64,000 nucleotides of DNA from Dasyornis broadbenti (lineage: Eukaryota > Chordata > Aves > Passeriformes > Dasyornithidae): positions 910,927 to 974,926 of the forward strand of contig VZRN01004398.1 in the NCBI GenBank assembly GCA_013397935.1. Direction: 5' to 3'. The position numbers and the translations under genes are program-made. Each line of letters opens with the position of its first letter. The stretch's first letter is position 1. The notes under the pieces are model-generated. The model worked only from the letters and a program-made list of their open reading frames with translations. It ran no database searches and had not been told where the DNA came from. Shown one piece after another: positions 13,241 to 27,164 of the stretch.

Positions 13241-16200
13241 CAGCCCAAGGAGACATTTGAGATTCTGCTCCCTCTGCTCTCTGCTCCAGTTGGCTTTTGT
13301 GAGCCTCTGTGGTTTGATGGCAGTTCAGAGACATCCCTTCTTGGTATTGAATGCAGGAAGGTCTTTCGTCGGATTCAGGCAACAAGGCGAGCTAATTGCT
13401 AATTCAGTTTTAGATTAGAAATTGCAGCTCAGTCTCCATCACCTTAGTAGCCACAGAGTTATCTCTCAGGACTTTGCTCCAGCACTAGATTCATTTCAAG
13501 TCTGTTTTCTTTAGACCTTTATGGTCAGTAAATAATGGTATAATTACACATCGACATAACGATGGCTCCTGTCACGGCAAAGCTCAGGGGCAGGGCACTG
13601 AGTGTCGCTCATTGTTCACTCCTGTTTCTTTATTTTGGAGGGTGAAAGCAGGTGGCTCTGGGGTTTGCTTGGAGCTGACAGCCCAGCTCCAGTGGGGGAA
13701 GCCCTTCTGCCCTTCTGGAAATGCTGTGTCCAAAGGCACCAGCACCCTACACAAACCCACATGTTCCTTTGCTGTGCTGACAAGCCACCTGGCATTTCTT
13801 TTTGCCCATCTGGCTCACTGGCCATCATCATCCACTGGGCAAATCCTGAAGGGGACAAACCACACCTGGCCACCCATTATGGGGCAGAGCTGAACCTGGC
13901 AGAGCTGTTTGAGCTGAGGGAGTTTTCTCTGTATCTCTGGGCTCTCCCTGGGGTTTCCAGATTTTCCCTTCTTGCAGTGTCTTGACTGAACACAAGTGGA
14001 TCTGGGTGGTGGGTGTGGAGCATATTCAGGAGGTTACAGCAGGCAGGTACAGGCAAGCAGGGGCATGTGATGGACTCTCAGGGCACTCTTTCCTGCCAGG
14101 AGCTGCACTTGACCATCGTTTCACTGCATAGTGGTGCTGCAGGCACCTGGACCCGGCTCTGCTCTCTGGTCCTCTTTAACTTCCCCATCAGGCAGTGGGG
14201 ACATTCATGGCAAGGACAAGGCTCTCCACTCTGGATTATCAGGGACAGGCAGACCTCAAGGACATCTTGTGGAGTTATTTCAGGATTTATCCCTACACTT
14301 GCTTCCCTAGGGATGACACTTAAACTCTGGGGTATTTCCTCTGCTTCCAAGTCATGCAGCCCCCATCTGAGCCCCATCTCAGCCCTGCCCTGCACATGGC
14401 CAGTACAGCCACCAATGCACCCTGTGCCCTGACAACCATCAGGACAGCCAGGCTGGAAAAACACAGTTGCCCATGGATCAGATCTTGGCTGCTCTTCCAT
14501 CCCCATCTACTGGCCAGCTTGGAAAAGAGCTTCCTGGGGAAATCTCGTGTGGCTGCTGTTAGGCACAGAAACTGCGTCAGTGGTCCTTTTGCCATCCCTG
14601 CTTGGCCCTGGTCAGGATGGTGGGATGAGTGGTGGATTTGTTCATGAGGAGAAAGCAGTTCAGTCTGATTTTTGGTGGGATCTTGCAAGACCCTGTGGAG
14701 TCTGTACCTGGAGAGGGAAACTGCTCTGTGCTCAGCTCTCAGCTGCGATCGATGTTGGGTCTCTAACTCTCTCTGGAATTTTCTTGTTCTCCTTCCTGTG
14801 CTGAGTTTTAGAGGAGAAAGTAATGCTGGATGGCCAGGACTGGGATCCAGCATCTTCACTGCCCTGGCCCATTGTGAACTCTACACATCCTTGGTCAAGT
14901 TCTCTTCTTTCTCCGTATTTTTTAAAAAAAAACAGAGTAGCAAAACCTTCCTGCCTCACTGAGAGGCTGCTCACATGTGAGTGAGGCTGGTTCAGTCTTG
15001 TTTTCTGGTCTCCTGGTTTAATCCAGCTGAAATCAAAGCTATGAAATCTGATAACAGCAATCTTGTGAGGGTGTTTTCCTAGTGGAGCTTGTTCCCAGAG
15101 GTGGGAATGGGACAGGGATGCTTGGGCCCTGGGCAGGCAGCTGCAGATTGGCAATGAGGTGGTGGCCAGTCTCTCCTTTGAAAGCAGAGAAGTTGAGTCA
15201 GGGTGATGAAAGAGGGACAGCAGCTGCATGGATACTTCCTGAAGAGAAATCAGCTTGGAGATGTCCTGGAGAATTGCCACCATCAGGTTCTGCAGGTTCC
15301 TGGCTCTGGTTCCCCAGAGCCCTGGGGAGCTGGATGTGCCCATCTGGCAGCTTTGGCCACCAGGGATGGAGAATCCACTGGCGCTTCTGAGCACTGATCA
15401 GCTCTTTCCCAGGAAGTTTTCCTTTCAGAAGCATTGCCCGTGAAATTTCTGCCTTTTGCAGACATAGGTATGAAAGGAAGAGAAAACCTGGCCGCTCTGA
15501 GGAAAGAAAATTGAAAGGTTGCTCCAGCTAATGCCAACCAGCAGATGCCCTGAATAATTTTGAGATCCAGAGGTTACTGACTGCATTTACAGAGAGGTCA
15601 GCTTATCCCCATGCTGATTAATGGGAAGAACGAGCTGTGGTGAGAGGAGCCATCACAAACCCCAAACCAGCCACAGCCTTCCCTGTGCTCCAAGACCTAG
15701 CCACAGCCCAGGCTGGTTTGTTCAGAGACACACCTGTGCTGTCAGGACCTGCTTGGCCTCAGTAAACTCCAATGATTGCACAGCTAAAGCACAACCACTT
15801 GGATCCAAGTTCAGCTTTTCATGTTTCAGAGAAAACAGGAAAGTCCTCTGAAAGACGCAGCCAAAGCAGTAGCGGTGTAGGACCCGCGGGTGGGTTGTGA
15901 GGTTATGGATGCTGGCTGCAAAGTTTGCATGGATTATCCTGAAAGGATGATGTGCAGGTGCAGATGGGTTACCAAGCATCTACTTCAAATATCTACTCTT
16001 AGAAAAAGTAATCAGAGAGTAAGTTGTACAGTTCACTGTCTGGCAGCTAAAAGCGCAGTATCTACTAAAGATCAGGTCGGCAGCTGAGTTTTGGTCAAGC
16101 AGCTGCTGCTGATGGCATCACAAGCCCTCCAAAGGCTGGGAATGCAGTGACCCATCCAACATGGTGATAAAGGGAACACAAACTCAGCAGCAGATGAGTG

Positions 16201-16603
16201 TGTGCTGCAGGCCCCTCTGCTCAGGGGAGGATTACAAACATGTCTGAAATTCAGTATGTGCTTGAGTGCTTTGCTGAAGATCAGGTGGATCTGGAGTCTG
16301 GATTCTGACCCCCAGCACACTGTACAGGGTTTTGTGTCAGCTTGAATCCTGGGGAAAATATATTTGTGCTGTAGCTGTGGTCACTGACATAATGGGAAAA
16401 GTGTGTGTCTCTCTGGTGAGCACAGGATGGGACAAGGAGAGGGCTCTCCTGGGTAGGATGTGCACAGACCCCAGAGCTCCGTGGCTCCAAAGGCAGAGGC
16501 AGACTGGAAGCACTGGTCTGCTGGGGACACCATCACTAAGTGCAAACTCACTTGGATCCAAGCAGTTTAGTACAACAAGTTATATTGTGTGTACTGTTCC
16601 CCT

Positions 16604-16616
16604 TGCCATCTGCTGG
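16604..16616 (-). promoter_or_regulatory. CTCF-like core motif
   Basis: Read on the minus strand this is CCAGCAGATGGCA, which fits the CTCF core CCASYAGRKGGCA at every position. A consensus match alone does not show occupancy. The site points left and lies 20.8 kb from an opposite-facing match at 37431. Confidence 0.4.
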
Positions 16617-18679
16617 CAATCTAAAATCTGGCCACTAGTTTTATTCCAAGGAAATAAAAACAACACTTTGTAGCATCAATGGAAGACTGGATGATGCTGG
16701 ATCCTTCAAACCACCTGATCACCTAAACCCCAGTCCCTCGTTTCTGGGCTGAGGACAGCATTGTGCAGTGTTCATATTTATTGTAGTTTTGTGTGCATTC
16801 AAAAAAGGTGCTCAAATTCCAAAGCCCTCACTTTCCAGGCTCATCTGGAAGGCATTTTTTCATGTGACAAGTTTTGCAAGAGTTTACCAGAAACCAGCAA
16901 GGTCTGCTCCCATGAGCAGTGCTGGGAGCTCTCAGGGTTTTCTTAACAGAATTCAACTGAAGGTGGAAATCCTGCCTTTGTGCAAAGGTGCACGAGAGAA
17001 GCAGGGGGAAGGTGCATGAAGAGCAGAGTGGTGCTTTGCTTGTTTGAACACAACAGGTCCTTTTTGACCACGTGAGCTGTCTCACCAGCAGCCACAGCCT
17101 CTGAGTGTGACACAGGGCCATCTACTTGGGCAGGTTGGTGGCACAGGTCAGGCTCTGAGGTCCTGTGGGAAGGTGCAGGGTGATATCCCAAGGACAGCCT
17201 TTCCTTTGTGCAGGAACCCGGCAGCTCAGTGATCATCTCAAGCTGCAAGGAGAGGTGTCTCACGTGCTTTGTGTTAGAGAGGGGGAGTGAGAACTTGGCA
17301 GAGTCCAGTGATGGTGCTGGGCTCCAGCTGTGGTGCCTCCAAGCTCCCTGCACTTTGTAACGAGCTCCAACAACTCTCTGTGTTCCTGTTTCTGCCTTCC
17401 CATCCTGGCTTTTGATGCAATTCCCTCATGCTGTTGGAAAATACTTTTCCTTTTTCATTTTTCTGCTCCTTTGAGGGCCAATTCTCATATTCTTCTCCTG
17501 TTCATTATGCAAATGCTGCATCACCTACAGTCTGCTCTTCTTCAAGGACACTTTCTTCCATTTCTAAGACTGTGCTGCTCTCAGCAGGTAGTCAAACAGC
17601 CCAACTCTTCAGTGCCCACCTTCAGAGCACCTACCTGGCATCAACTTGGAAAGCTGCAAGCCTTGCTCTACTATCACAGCCCATGGATTTTTTTCCAAGC
17701 TCCCTCAGATCGGCTTGAAGCAGGTGCTGAGGGCTTAATGGAAGGTGTCACCTAATGCAATTTCAAAGTATTTTCAGGACTATTAAGATGCTGGGAGAAA
17801 TCAGCTTAATCAGAACTATCTGTAGAGACCTGTGATGTGGGACTTGGATAGCAGAGAAAGTTGTGGCTGCTAATTTGCTCCCAAAAGAAGTTGGCTGCGG
17901 CAGTGCGGGCCTGTGGCTGCATTTTTACAGCAAATGTATGAATATGGCAGTTATGGAAGTGCCTGGATTAGGCTGTGGAAAGAGGTAAGTGACCTTCCCA
18001 GAGGCCTTAAGAAGGCGCTTCCATCTGCTGAGTGGGGAGACCCTCGGGGTCTCAGGACAGAGGGAATGGACCATGAGGGACTGTTGCTGTAGGAGGTCAG
18101 TACCTGAATAACTCCTCTGTCTCTCTCTAGTCATTCACCTTGCTGGGACCAGGGATGGGTCAGAGCTAAAAGCTTTCAAAAATGCCTTTCCCCTTCCCAA
18201 GAATGTGCCCATGTCCCCACACTCCCCCATGGTGGCTGCCCAAAATGTGTTGGGCCCTGTCTGCCAGCCCAGAAGACTGGGGAGCCCTGCAAACCAAACC
18301 CAGGGTGAGGGTGTGCTTGTGTGTGCTCCAGCAGTGGTGGGGACGGTGAGGCTGTGGTGAATCCCAAGGCACAGGCTGGCTCTCTATCCCTTGATCTTTA
18401 AATGTGCACTGAGAGTGTCTGCCAATTCTGTAACAGAGCGTATCTTTACAATTATCTGTGATCCCCGGTGATATAAGACATTTAATCTGCGTCTCCTGAC
18501 TTCTTGTCAGATTAATTACCATCAGCCATAAGTGTTTGCTGCTGTTTTCAGGGCAATCCAGTCATGGGAAAGTGAAGAAACAGCTCTGCTTATTTCAGCA
18601 GGGCTGGAAGGAGGAGGGAGGGCACTGAGGGTCTCGTGGTGCTGCAGTGGCTTGGCCACATGCAATGGGGCTTTTGTAC

Positions 18680-18775
18680 ATCCCTGCAACTCATCCTGCA
18701 CTCTTGGGCTGGCCTGGTGGGACTTGATGATCTTAGAGGTCTTTTCCAACCTTCCTGATTCTGTGACCCTATGAC
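18680..18775 (+). mobile_element. CR1 LINE, short 3' tail
   Basis: It contains 'gacttgatgatcttagagg', 'tcttttccaaccttcctga' and 'ttctgtgaccctatgac'. This is the end of an avian CR1 with its terminal 8-bp-type repeat. The 5' boundary is approximate because the sequence upstream of about 18700 is diverged. Confidence 0.85.
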
Positions 18776-21700
18776 TTGGCAGGCAATGTCAGCAGGAGCA
18801 TGCATCGCTTGCCAACAGATTCCTTCTCTGCAGGACACCTGCCCTGCCCACGCGAGCAGCAGAGCAGTGCTGCAAACCCTCCTGCTCATGGGGGTGAGCC
18901 CTTGTGCAGTACTCTGTCTTGGCCAGGAGGGATAGGTGCGTGTGGGAAGAGAGGGGAAAGTGAATGGGAAAGTCTTTGGGCTCCAGGAGAACAGTACGAG
19001 GCTCTTCCCTCTTCAGTCTTTGGGCAGTGATAATTTTGGTAGCTGTTCCAGTGACTGCAGGGGCTGTTTTGGTGTGCGTGTGACTCTTCCTGGTTTCTCA
19101 GGCTGAGGCCCCCTCTGAAAGTGAGCTGAGGGGTGGAAACCTAATCCTGTGTGTGGGCGGAGAGCTCATCCACAAATGCTTTTGGAATGGCCCCCTGCCC
19201 AGCTCTTTCCTCAGTAAATCCAAACGGATGCTCAGCAGTGTGTCCCCTCTCCCGCGCTGGGGCCCGGTGGGGGATGTTGCGTGGATGATGTTCTGCTCAT
19301 GGTACCCGTCAGGGATCTGGGGTGTGCAAAGAAGCAGAGAAAACAGGGAGATGCTGAGACTATGGAGAGCAGCAAGCAGAGCTGCCAAGCCCTGCTTCTC
19401 CCAGCTGTCCTGATCAGAAACCTGACAGGCTCTTACCAAACAGCAGCAGTGGCTCATTTGCACAGGTGTCACTGGGCTGAGGCTCCCCATGCCCTGGCAA
19501 GCGGCACTTTCTCTACTGTGTGTTGTGAGGGCGGTGCGATGCTGTGCTGGGGTTCACCACCTCCTCCTCCCCACTGCCTGCAGCCAACGGATGTGATGCC
19601 TCCAGATGGCAGTGTCACTTGGGAAAGAAAACTCCCTTGTGGGCTCATTCCTGTGCGATCCTATGGTGTGTGCGGTATCAGCCTGCTGCCTGCTCCTGCG
19701 TGGCTGCAGGCAGGTCTGGGCGGATGTGTTGGTGAGGATAAACTGCAGCTCACAAAAGACAAACCTAAATTCACTCCTTTCTTAATGGAAGGGTCTCACA
19801 AATCCATGAAGATTCTGGGGGCGAACAACTAGTTCTGCATGGAGTGCAGGAAATGCCTGGCTGGGAAGCTCCTGAGTGCAGTAGTGTGGTGGGAGCCACT
19901 TTTTTCTTTTCCAAAAATTAGATAAAATCTAAGGTATTTTCCCAGAAAACTCTCTGTCTCTTCCATCTCTCCCTGACAGAGGCTGCAGAGCAGAAATGCA
20001 TTTGGAGCCCCTTGGGCTTTTCCCATGGAGCACTTGGCTTGTTAAAGTATTTGACATCAGGGTTCTTTATTACCTGCAATAAAAAGCTTCTGCTTATTGG
20101 CCTCTGCTAATATTTAACATGCAGTGTGTCAGAGAAAAAGGATTGCATTAAAAACTTGTTTATGGGAGTGTTACTAAAACTTGTAAAAAGGAGTAAAAGT
20201 GAATGATGACTGAAAAAACTTCACTTTGTAACAGCAAAGGTGCTGCCCAGCCAGGCAGAGCCCAGGAAAATTGTAGTCCAGACCTGGACCAAAGGCTCAG
20301 TGCAAGGACTACATAGCACCTTGCTCCCTCTCCACCTTTGTTTTGCAGAGATTTCCAAGCCTGCCGCTTTTCTCCTCAGCAGTCTTAATTCAAAACTTCT
20401 TCACCAAACCACCATGGACACTGTGTTGAAGAGCACAGCCTGTCTGGGGGCATGACTAGAGCTCCAGCACTGCCCTATCCCTGTGGCATTTGGGTTCAGC
20501 ATTTTATGACAGCTTTCCCTCTTTTACGTAGTTTGGATAGGTTTGAATGTTACAAAACTAGACTTTCCTGCAGGGTTTAGGTTTTTATAATGCTGCCTTT
20601 TAACACAATACTTGAATGCCTTGTGGGTTTTGATATTTTTGTCTGTTCGCCCACTACATGAGGTTGGAACAGAACGATTGGCTGCGGTCCCAGGGTGAGA
20701 TGGCAGCACCATACCTGCTTCTTCAATAACCTCATGAAAACATTTCAGTGCTCTAGAAGGATAATTTCATCTCAGTTTCTGTTCAAGACAAGGTCTGGGA
20801 GTGTCTGAGCTGTAGTCGCATGGACGTGCTTGTTCCCAGAGCTCAGCTATTGGATTTCAGACAAGGGAGAAGAACAGCATCAGGTGTCTATTTTTTTTTC
20901 TGCTCTTTCTACTCCAGAGACTATTTTTAATATTATTTTATTGCATTGCAGATAAACAGCAAGTGGATGAGTTCCCATGAGAGTCAGGGTTCATCCACCA
21001 TTCACATCAGTTTAGCCAAGGGGAAAGTACAATTGCATGAGAGACTCCAGGTCGTTTGTATTGAGATTTCCTCTCTTTTTATGGTTTCATTATATTTACC
21101 AAAGCTGGTTCATATTAAGCCGTGAAGTCAGTGCTGCATCACCCCACGGTGTGGGGAGCAATGGGAAAGGGCTGTTTCAACAACTCTGTCACCCTAACTG
21201 CTGCTGACAGCAGCTCTCAGTAGGGCAGGGTGTTGAAGGGGCTGCAGGACCCTCTTCTGACTTCCCCTCCATGATTGTGTAGTGGGATCAACATGCCCTT
21301 GCTTTCCCCAAAGCTTTGATCTGCAAGAAGGTGTTGAAGTTTGTCCAAACCAGCACATTTATGCTAGCATTGCTCTGACTTAGTCTTGGGAGATGCACCA
21401 CGGCTCTATGTCCCATCAGCCCTGGGGAAAAAACTCCAGTGCATGTGTTGTGCTGGCTCATCCCCATCTGAGAGCGAAATACCAGCTGCCCCAGATGCTT
21501 GCACAGGACAGGGATGTTGATTTACCATGTTGGCCTGGGTGTGACTTGGGGGCTATTATTCTGGTCATGAATTCAACAGATCAACTGTGGATGTGCTGGC
21601 CTCGTCGATGTGTGGTCAATTCCAGAAGACACCAGGCGGATACACTCTGGGAAAGGGGCTTTTGAAGGACAGATGCTATTGAGTGCTGGGACTGTGTGTG

Positions 21701-24700
21701 CTTGGGAAACTTGGCAGGGAAACTGAGCATGAGGTCAACAATAGGATGTCTGTGATGCAGAGGAAATCTCCATCCATGTGTGATGCTGATGGATTTGGTG
21801 ACAGACCCAGCAAACAGCAGTGTAAGGAGAAGCAGGAGATGTGGAAAAGAGCTGATGGATTCAAAAGGCATTGAAGAACTGGAGCATCTTCTGCAACTGC
21901 AGTCAGGATAACATCTGGAGGTGCGACTGGTGCCATCTGGGGACATGAATGATGTCAGAAAGAAACAGAGAGGACCCTACTTTATGCTACATCTACCCCT
22001 GGGAGTTAAAGCATTAGATCTGGAAGAATTTCTTGCTTTTATGCTGGAAGTTGAGACCTCAGAGCAAGGACCCTGCCAGATGAGGCCTGGAGAGAAGAAT
22101 TCTTTCCTGTGGTTGCATTTTTGAGAAGCCAAAAGTCAGAGGGTGGTTCTTCAAAGGCAGTGCTGCCGGCCCTGCTCTGCAGATGGGCTGCCTCCCGCTC
22201 CCAAGCATCTCCCTCTCGTGAACACAGACCAGGCTGGAGCTGTTCAGATCTAAGCTGCTTCCCAGAAATCATATGCGAAACAGCTGCAGGAATCAGTAGG
22301 CGAAGGGCTGGAAGCGGGACTGGGATCTCCGTGAGGGTGTTAATACAGCATTTAGTGCAGGCTGTGGAGGATGAGGCTTTGGTTTGGGGAGCCCCAGCAG
22401 GGTTCTGGGAGGTGTTGTTCACCCTCTGTGTTCCTGGTGGGGGTGGCACAGCCTCTGATCTCCAAGGGATCAGTGGTTCATCACTGGGGCACCTTTTATT
22501 GGGATGGCATCACTGGAGTCGTGGTGTTGTGTGACCCCACGCTCACAGGGATGCTCAGACCTGTGCCCTCTGGGCCTCCTTCCAGTTCCTGCCTTGGCCA
22601 ATGTGTCACCCTTCCCCCTGACCCAGGGATGACACACAGGCTGGGTCTCCTCCCTGGCCACTGCTCTGCTCCAATCTGGGTGCAGGAGCTAAAGCCCCAT
22701 GGATGAACAGAGCCATAAACCTGCTCAACAGGAAATGCAGCCTCCTCATGTCATTGAAATCTGCTCCCCACCTCTTGGCCTGAGGCTAGGGCTGGGTCTG
22801 TGGCGATAAATAGATGGTAAGTGCTGACAGGGAGGAAGTCAGGAGGTGAGACATGAGCAGTCTTGGTGCTCTGGCCGGTGGCAGACCTCTCACAGGAGGA
22901 GTTTCTGAATGTTTACTTAACTGCAGCATGGTACCTTGCATGCTGGATGGAGCAGAGGCAAGGATCCTGCATCTGAGCTCTTCCCTGTCCCTCACCAGAG
23001 CCAGAACTGGTGGTACTGGGACTGTGCTCTCCACGTGTGTGCCCAAGTACCTGTGCTCCCCTTTCTGCCATGACAGCAGCGCTGCAGCTCAGCCTGGTAC
23101 TGGTAGACACTGAATCTCCATGTTTCCCAAATACCAGTTCCCTTCATGGGCTGAATGGCCATCTCCTGGCTGTAAACCTAGCAGATGGTTTCATTTCACA
23201 CCTTGCAGCCTCTCTGTGTTTTCTTGCTGCTCTCTCCTGCTGGGAGATGCTTAACAGCTCCAGTACCTCCCTGATCTGTCACAGAGGGGAGCAGATATTT
23301 CCCCTTGCATGCCTCAATTAAACATGGAATTTGCTTCCTGGAGCAGAGCAGAGGGTTGGTACCCCCAAACCTGCTCTGGCAGGAATTTATGGCACTTCTT
23401 GGGAGCTCCCCAGCATGGGCCCCCACCACAGTGTCCTCCCTCAGGGGCCTCCTGGCATCTGCTGAGAGGGACCAAGCAGCACACAGGGCCCAGGGGCCGA
23501 GGTGGAGTTGAATGCCTCCTTTGACACCAAAACCAGACCGAAACTATATCAATGGAGAGAGCCAGGGTGGCTTTTCCTGTTTTTCCTGCTGGAGGCTTTG
23601 AACTGTGTCCTGCAGGGTCAGTGCACGGGAGACACCTTGGGCTGGGATAGAAAGGGTCTGAAATCCTAGCCCCTGAGAAAGGGGAGACCAATTTGCCTGG
23701 GAGAGCCCTGACAGCCCATCCATCTCCAGGGCATTAGCCAGGAAGGAGAATTTGGGGGCAAGTATTGACCCATGATTTATTCGAAAAGCTGCATCTACCC
23801 CACATGCAATGCCACTTTGGCTGGCTTAGCTGCTATAGGTAAGTGTGGTTTGGAAGGGAGACTTTGAATGCTCCAAAGCCTTGGGCATCTCCACACACTG
23901 GTCTAACTTGAAGGGCACCTCTGGGCTGCAACCTCTGGGTTTGGGAACTCCACATGGGTGTTTCGGGAGGTGTTCTAAGATGCTGCCTGCCCAGACCAGG
24001 CAGGTGGCCCCGCGTCAAGAGTGCAATGAAGTCGGAGTCTGTAGGGGGAGATTTTTGAGGTAGCGGTTTCCCAAGACTCAGTGATCCATTCTCATACCTG
24101 CAGGACTCCTTCATAAACCCCAGCTTCAAAGGTGTCTGCAGGAGAAGACAGGGAATAGTGCAGGGTGGTTAAATCAGCTCTGCAAGAGAGGCTGGGCCCT
24201 GGGCCAGCAGCAGATCCACCACCACTGACAATATATGTGCAAAAGAAATGCTGTTTTGCTGTCCGTGAGTGTCTCAGGGTTCTGCTGACACAGACGAGTC
24301 AGTCCAGGGTTTTGGCTTTCTCTGTCCAGAACTTACAGAGACATCATGTCTCCTTTGGGTGGATTTTCCCTGCCACCCTCTGCCCAGTCTGCTTATTGCT
24401 GCAGTAAATAGATTTATTGGTGTGAGGCTGTGAGTTTCAGCGGCCCAATGGAAATCCCTGCCAGATTTAAGCTGGAGCACCAGAGTTATTTTCACTCTTC
24501 TGCTGACATCTAGTGTGTGAAAACCTGTAGCACAGTGTATGCAGTGTGTAGGGAAATGTGGATGTGGGAAAAACAGGACAGTTTCTTGCCAAATTCATGG
24601 CCAAGCAGATACCAGCATCTTCCTCCAGTTCCCCTGTGGGAGCCTCAGTGACCCAGGTGACCACCAGCAAGGGGGAATCCTGCAGGCTGTTGCTGGCTGG

Positions 24701-25382
24701 TATTTTCATGTAGAGCTGCTGAAAATTAATCCTAACCAGAGCAGGAGAATGAATTTGAAGTGGATTGTGATCCAAGCCTCTTGCTCGATGCACTATGTTG
24801 AAGGGGTGGAGAATGTGTCAGTGGAAATAAGGCCGTGCTGCATTATCATGGAGATGTGTCCTCTGCTCAGGGTCCAGTCTGGGATGGCAGCTGATCAAGG
24901 AAGCTCAGTGCTGGACTTCTGTGCTGGATGGGGAGAAGAGGGGGAAAGGGGAGCAGTGACTCCTTGGGTTTGGCTCTCCCCCCGCCTTATTCTGCCTCTG
25001 GTCTGGTTTCCAAATGTTATCTCAAGTCAGTGAGTTCTCCCGTTAAAATAAGTACCTTTTAATGTCTGCTGGTGAATGAAGCTTTTTAATGTCAGCAAAT
25101 ATCCTAGCTTGGTATTCCTGCCATCTGTCTCGATACACAGAGTGCTGGGATCTGCAGGTTGCTGGTGGTGCCTTCGACACGGGGTTGGGACCTGTGGCTC
25201 CATCTCCTGAAGCTGCACATGAGGCACACAGTGTATCCTCTGGAGGTCACAGAACACTGCCTGCCCTTAGCACTGCCCCAGCACATTTTCCTCCCCAGTG
25301 GTTTAATTTTTTTCATTTCCTTGTGTTTCTCCTCTGTTATGACAGGAGCCCAGCTTTCGCCCTGTAGGGAGGGCTGTTACCA

Positions 25383-25404
25383 CTTTATCACCCTTTATCA
25401 CCCT
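25383..25404 (+). repeat. Two-copy decamer tandem repeat
   Basis: CTTTATCACC occurs twice in tandem and is followed by a partial third copy (CT). Confidence 0.8.
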
Positions 25405-27131
25405 CCCAGCATTCAACTTGCTGGTCTGGAGCACCCAAAATGACCCAAACTCACTTGGAGATGGGAAGCTTGGCACATCCCAAAGTTTCATCAAGGATGG
25501 AGTGGACCTGCCTCATGTCCTGACTGGTCTTGTCCCTGTGCACCCACAGGCAGTGGTGCCCTAGGGCATCCAATGGGGCCCCTCCTCCTGCCCCACGTGA
25601 GAGTGCTGATCCATTGTTCCAGCCTGGTAAATTCTCCTGACACTGCCACGGGATGTCTGATGGCTTCAGGGCTCTGTCACGTCACATCACAGGGTGGCTC
25701 CAAGCTAGTATTCCTCTGTCCTCGTGTGTAGAATGTGCTTTAAGATACCAAGTGCTGTGGGAAATCTCATGCTGAAGCGTTTACACTGCTGTTCACATGA
25801 CTATTTTGTACAAAACTTCTCAAATCTTGCCAGAAGTCAATGTTTATTTCCCCATCCTGAGGGTATTTAATCCTCATCTCATTAACTTTGATTTTCAAGT
25901 ACAATTGCTGAGGAGAGAAAAAAACAAAGTTGTTTTGTATTAGGGAACCGATCAGACATAAATTTATCCTGAAGCCATCCAAGATGCTTATCAGCATGTT
26001 TTTCTCTCTTCCCTAGCTGCATGAGCTTGCAGAAAAACTGGTTTTTCGTGGCTTTGGCTTTCTGAAAGAAAAAATGATTGCTGGAGAAATTACTTGGGTA
26101 CACATCCCTGCTTAGGATGGTTTGAGCATGGGATAGGAAACAAAAAGCATCACTGCATGGGATCAATTTGGGGTACCCTGGGCAGTGGAAGGACTTGGAT
26201 CTTGAAAAGGAGTGAGATTTTTTTCCCAACAATTTGTGCAGAAAAGTGTCCTCTGAGGAGAGTGTAACTTCTGCAGTTAAGATGATCTGCTTGCTTTCAT
26301 CCACAACCAGCCCAGGTTTATAAAATCAAAAAGAGGTGTTAAGTGTGATTATGGAGCCAAATCTCACACTCTCCCTCAGATTTTGCTGAGGCTGTCTGGA
26401 GGCAGAGCACATCAGGGCATTTGACCAGCTCAATACTCAGTTTTGCTCTGAGTAATGGGTGAAAACTAGCTCTGGTAAAATCACTTTTTTGCAAAGTTAG
26501 AATGAACTTTGCTTTAAAACTGCCTGAAAACCAAACTTCTGCCTAAAGGAACTTTTGCCAAATTCATGTCAGCAAAAAATAATAGGAAAGGGCAGTTATT
26601 TTGTTTCTGTTTTGGTACTTTCTGTCCACCATTCCCTGGTGATTCCTACTAGCTGTATGAGGAAGGGAGAAAATGCCCTCAGTGCTGCAGATATACACAC
26701 AGAGAGGTGAGAGGGCTGACATGGCTTGGGGGGAAGATTGGGCTGAGCAGGCAGGTTCCTTGCAGAGCTGCCCTACCATAATGAAGGTAGAGTTAAGCCA
26801 CGACATTCCTGGGGGATCTCAGGAGCTCAGGTGTAGCTCCCTTCTCCTGCCTGACCTCCAGAATATCAGCACCAGCTTGCCAGGCTTTGAGGTGAGCTTA
26901 GAAAATGCCTCTCCCAGAACGGTCCCCAAACCTGAGGCTGGAGCATCCTGTGGTATGGGGCCATGAGTGCAGTACCAACCCTGGGGACAAAGCTGGCCCA
27001 GAGGACATTGTTGGTGGGGAAGGCAAAGCAAATTGTGCACCCAGATTTGACCTGTGCAGGCTGGTTTTGAACGGCTCAGAGGAAGCAGCCAGTGACCAGG
27101 AGAACAAAACGGATGGTGGTGGAGATGTCCT

Positions 27132-27164
27132 GCCTGGCCTGGCCTGGCCTGGCCTGGCCTGGCC
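27132..27164 (+). repeat. (GCCTG)n pentanucleotide array
   Basis: A perfect array of 6.6 copies of GCCTG (equivalently TGGCC on another phase). It is GC-rich and probably length-polymorphic. Frames that run through it give repeated Gly-Gln-Ala-Arg-Pro, an artefact of the array rather than a protein. Confidence 0.95.

Larger units (their letters stand above)
11880..18679. other. Unique non-coding DNA, no gene recognised
   Basis: No recognisable gene. Open frames of 140 to 220 codons exist between about 14.0 and 15.4 kb on both strands, but they overlap one another and show no domain. Visible items are a MIR-like remnant (about 13150-13240), a CTCF-like site (16604-16616) and one exon-like interval (17931-17984, see findings). 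The remainder is ordinary single-copy-looking DNA. Confidence 0.6.

Noticed and set aside
14732..15394. 220-codon open frame on the minus strand
   Set aside because: Overlapped by several plus-strand frames of similar quality, and no motif or homologue is recognised.
20402..20424. REST/NRSF-like site (ACCATGGACA)
   Set aside because: Only half of the 21-bp consensus is present, and the second half does not match.
21540..22130. Suspected retrovirus-like or retroelement coding fragment
   Set aside because: The wording felt element-like, but no polymerase, protease or gag motif could be read in any frame, and no LTR flanks it.
24496..24512. Third CTCF-like site (gacatctagtgtg)
   Set aside because: It departs from the core at several fixed positions.
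25882..26304. 141-codon minus-strand frame with fairly protein-like composition
   Set aside because: I recognise no family. Length is within chance expectation, and no splice or promoter context was seen.
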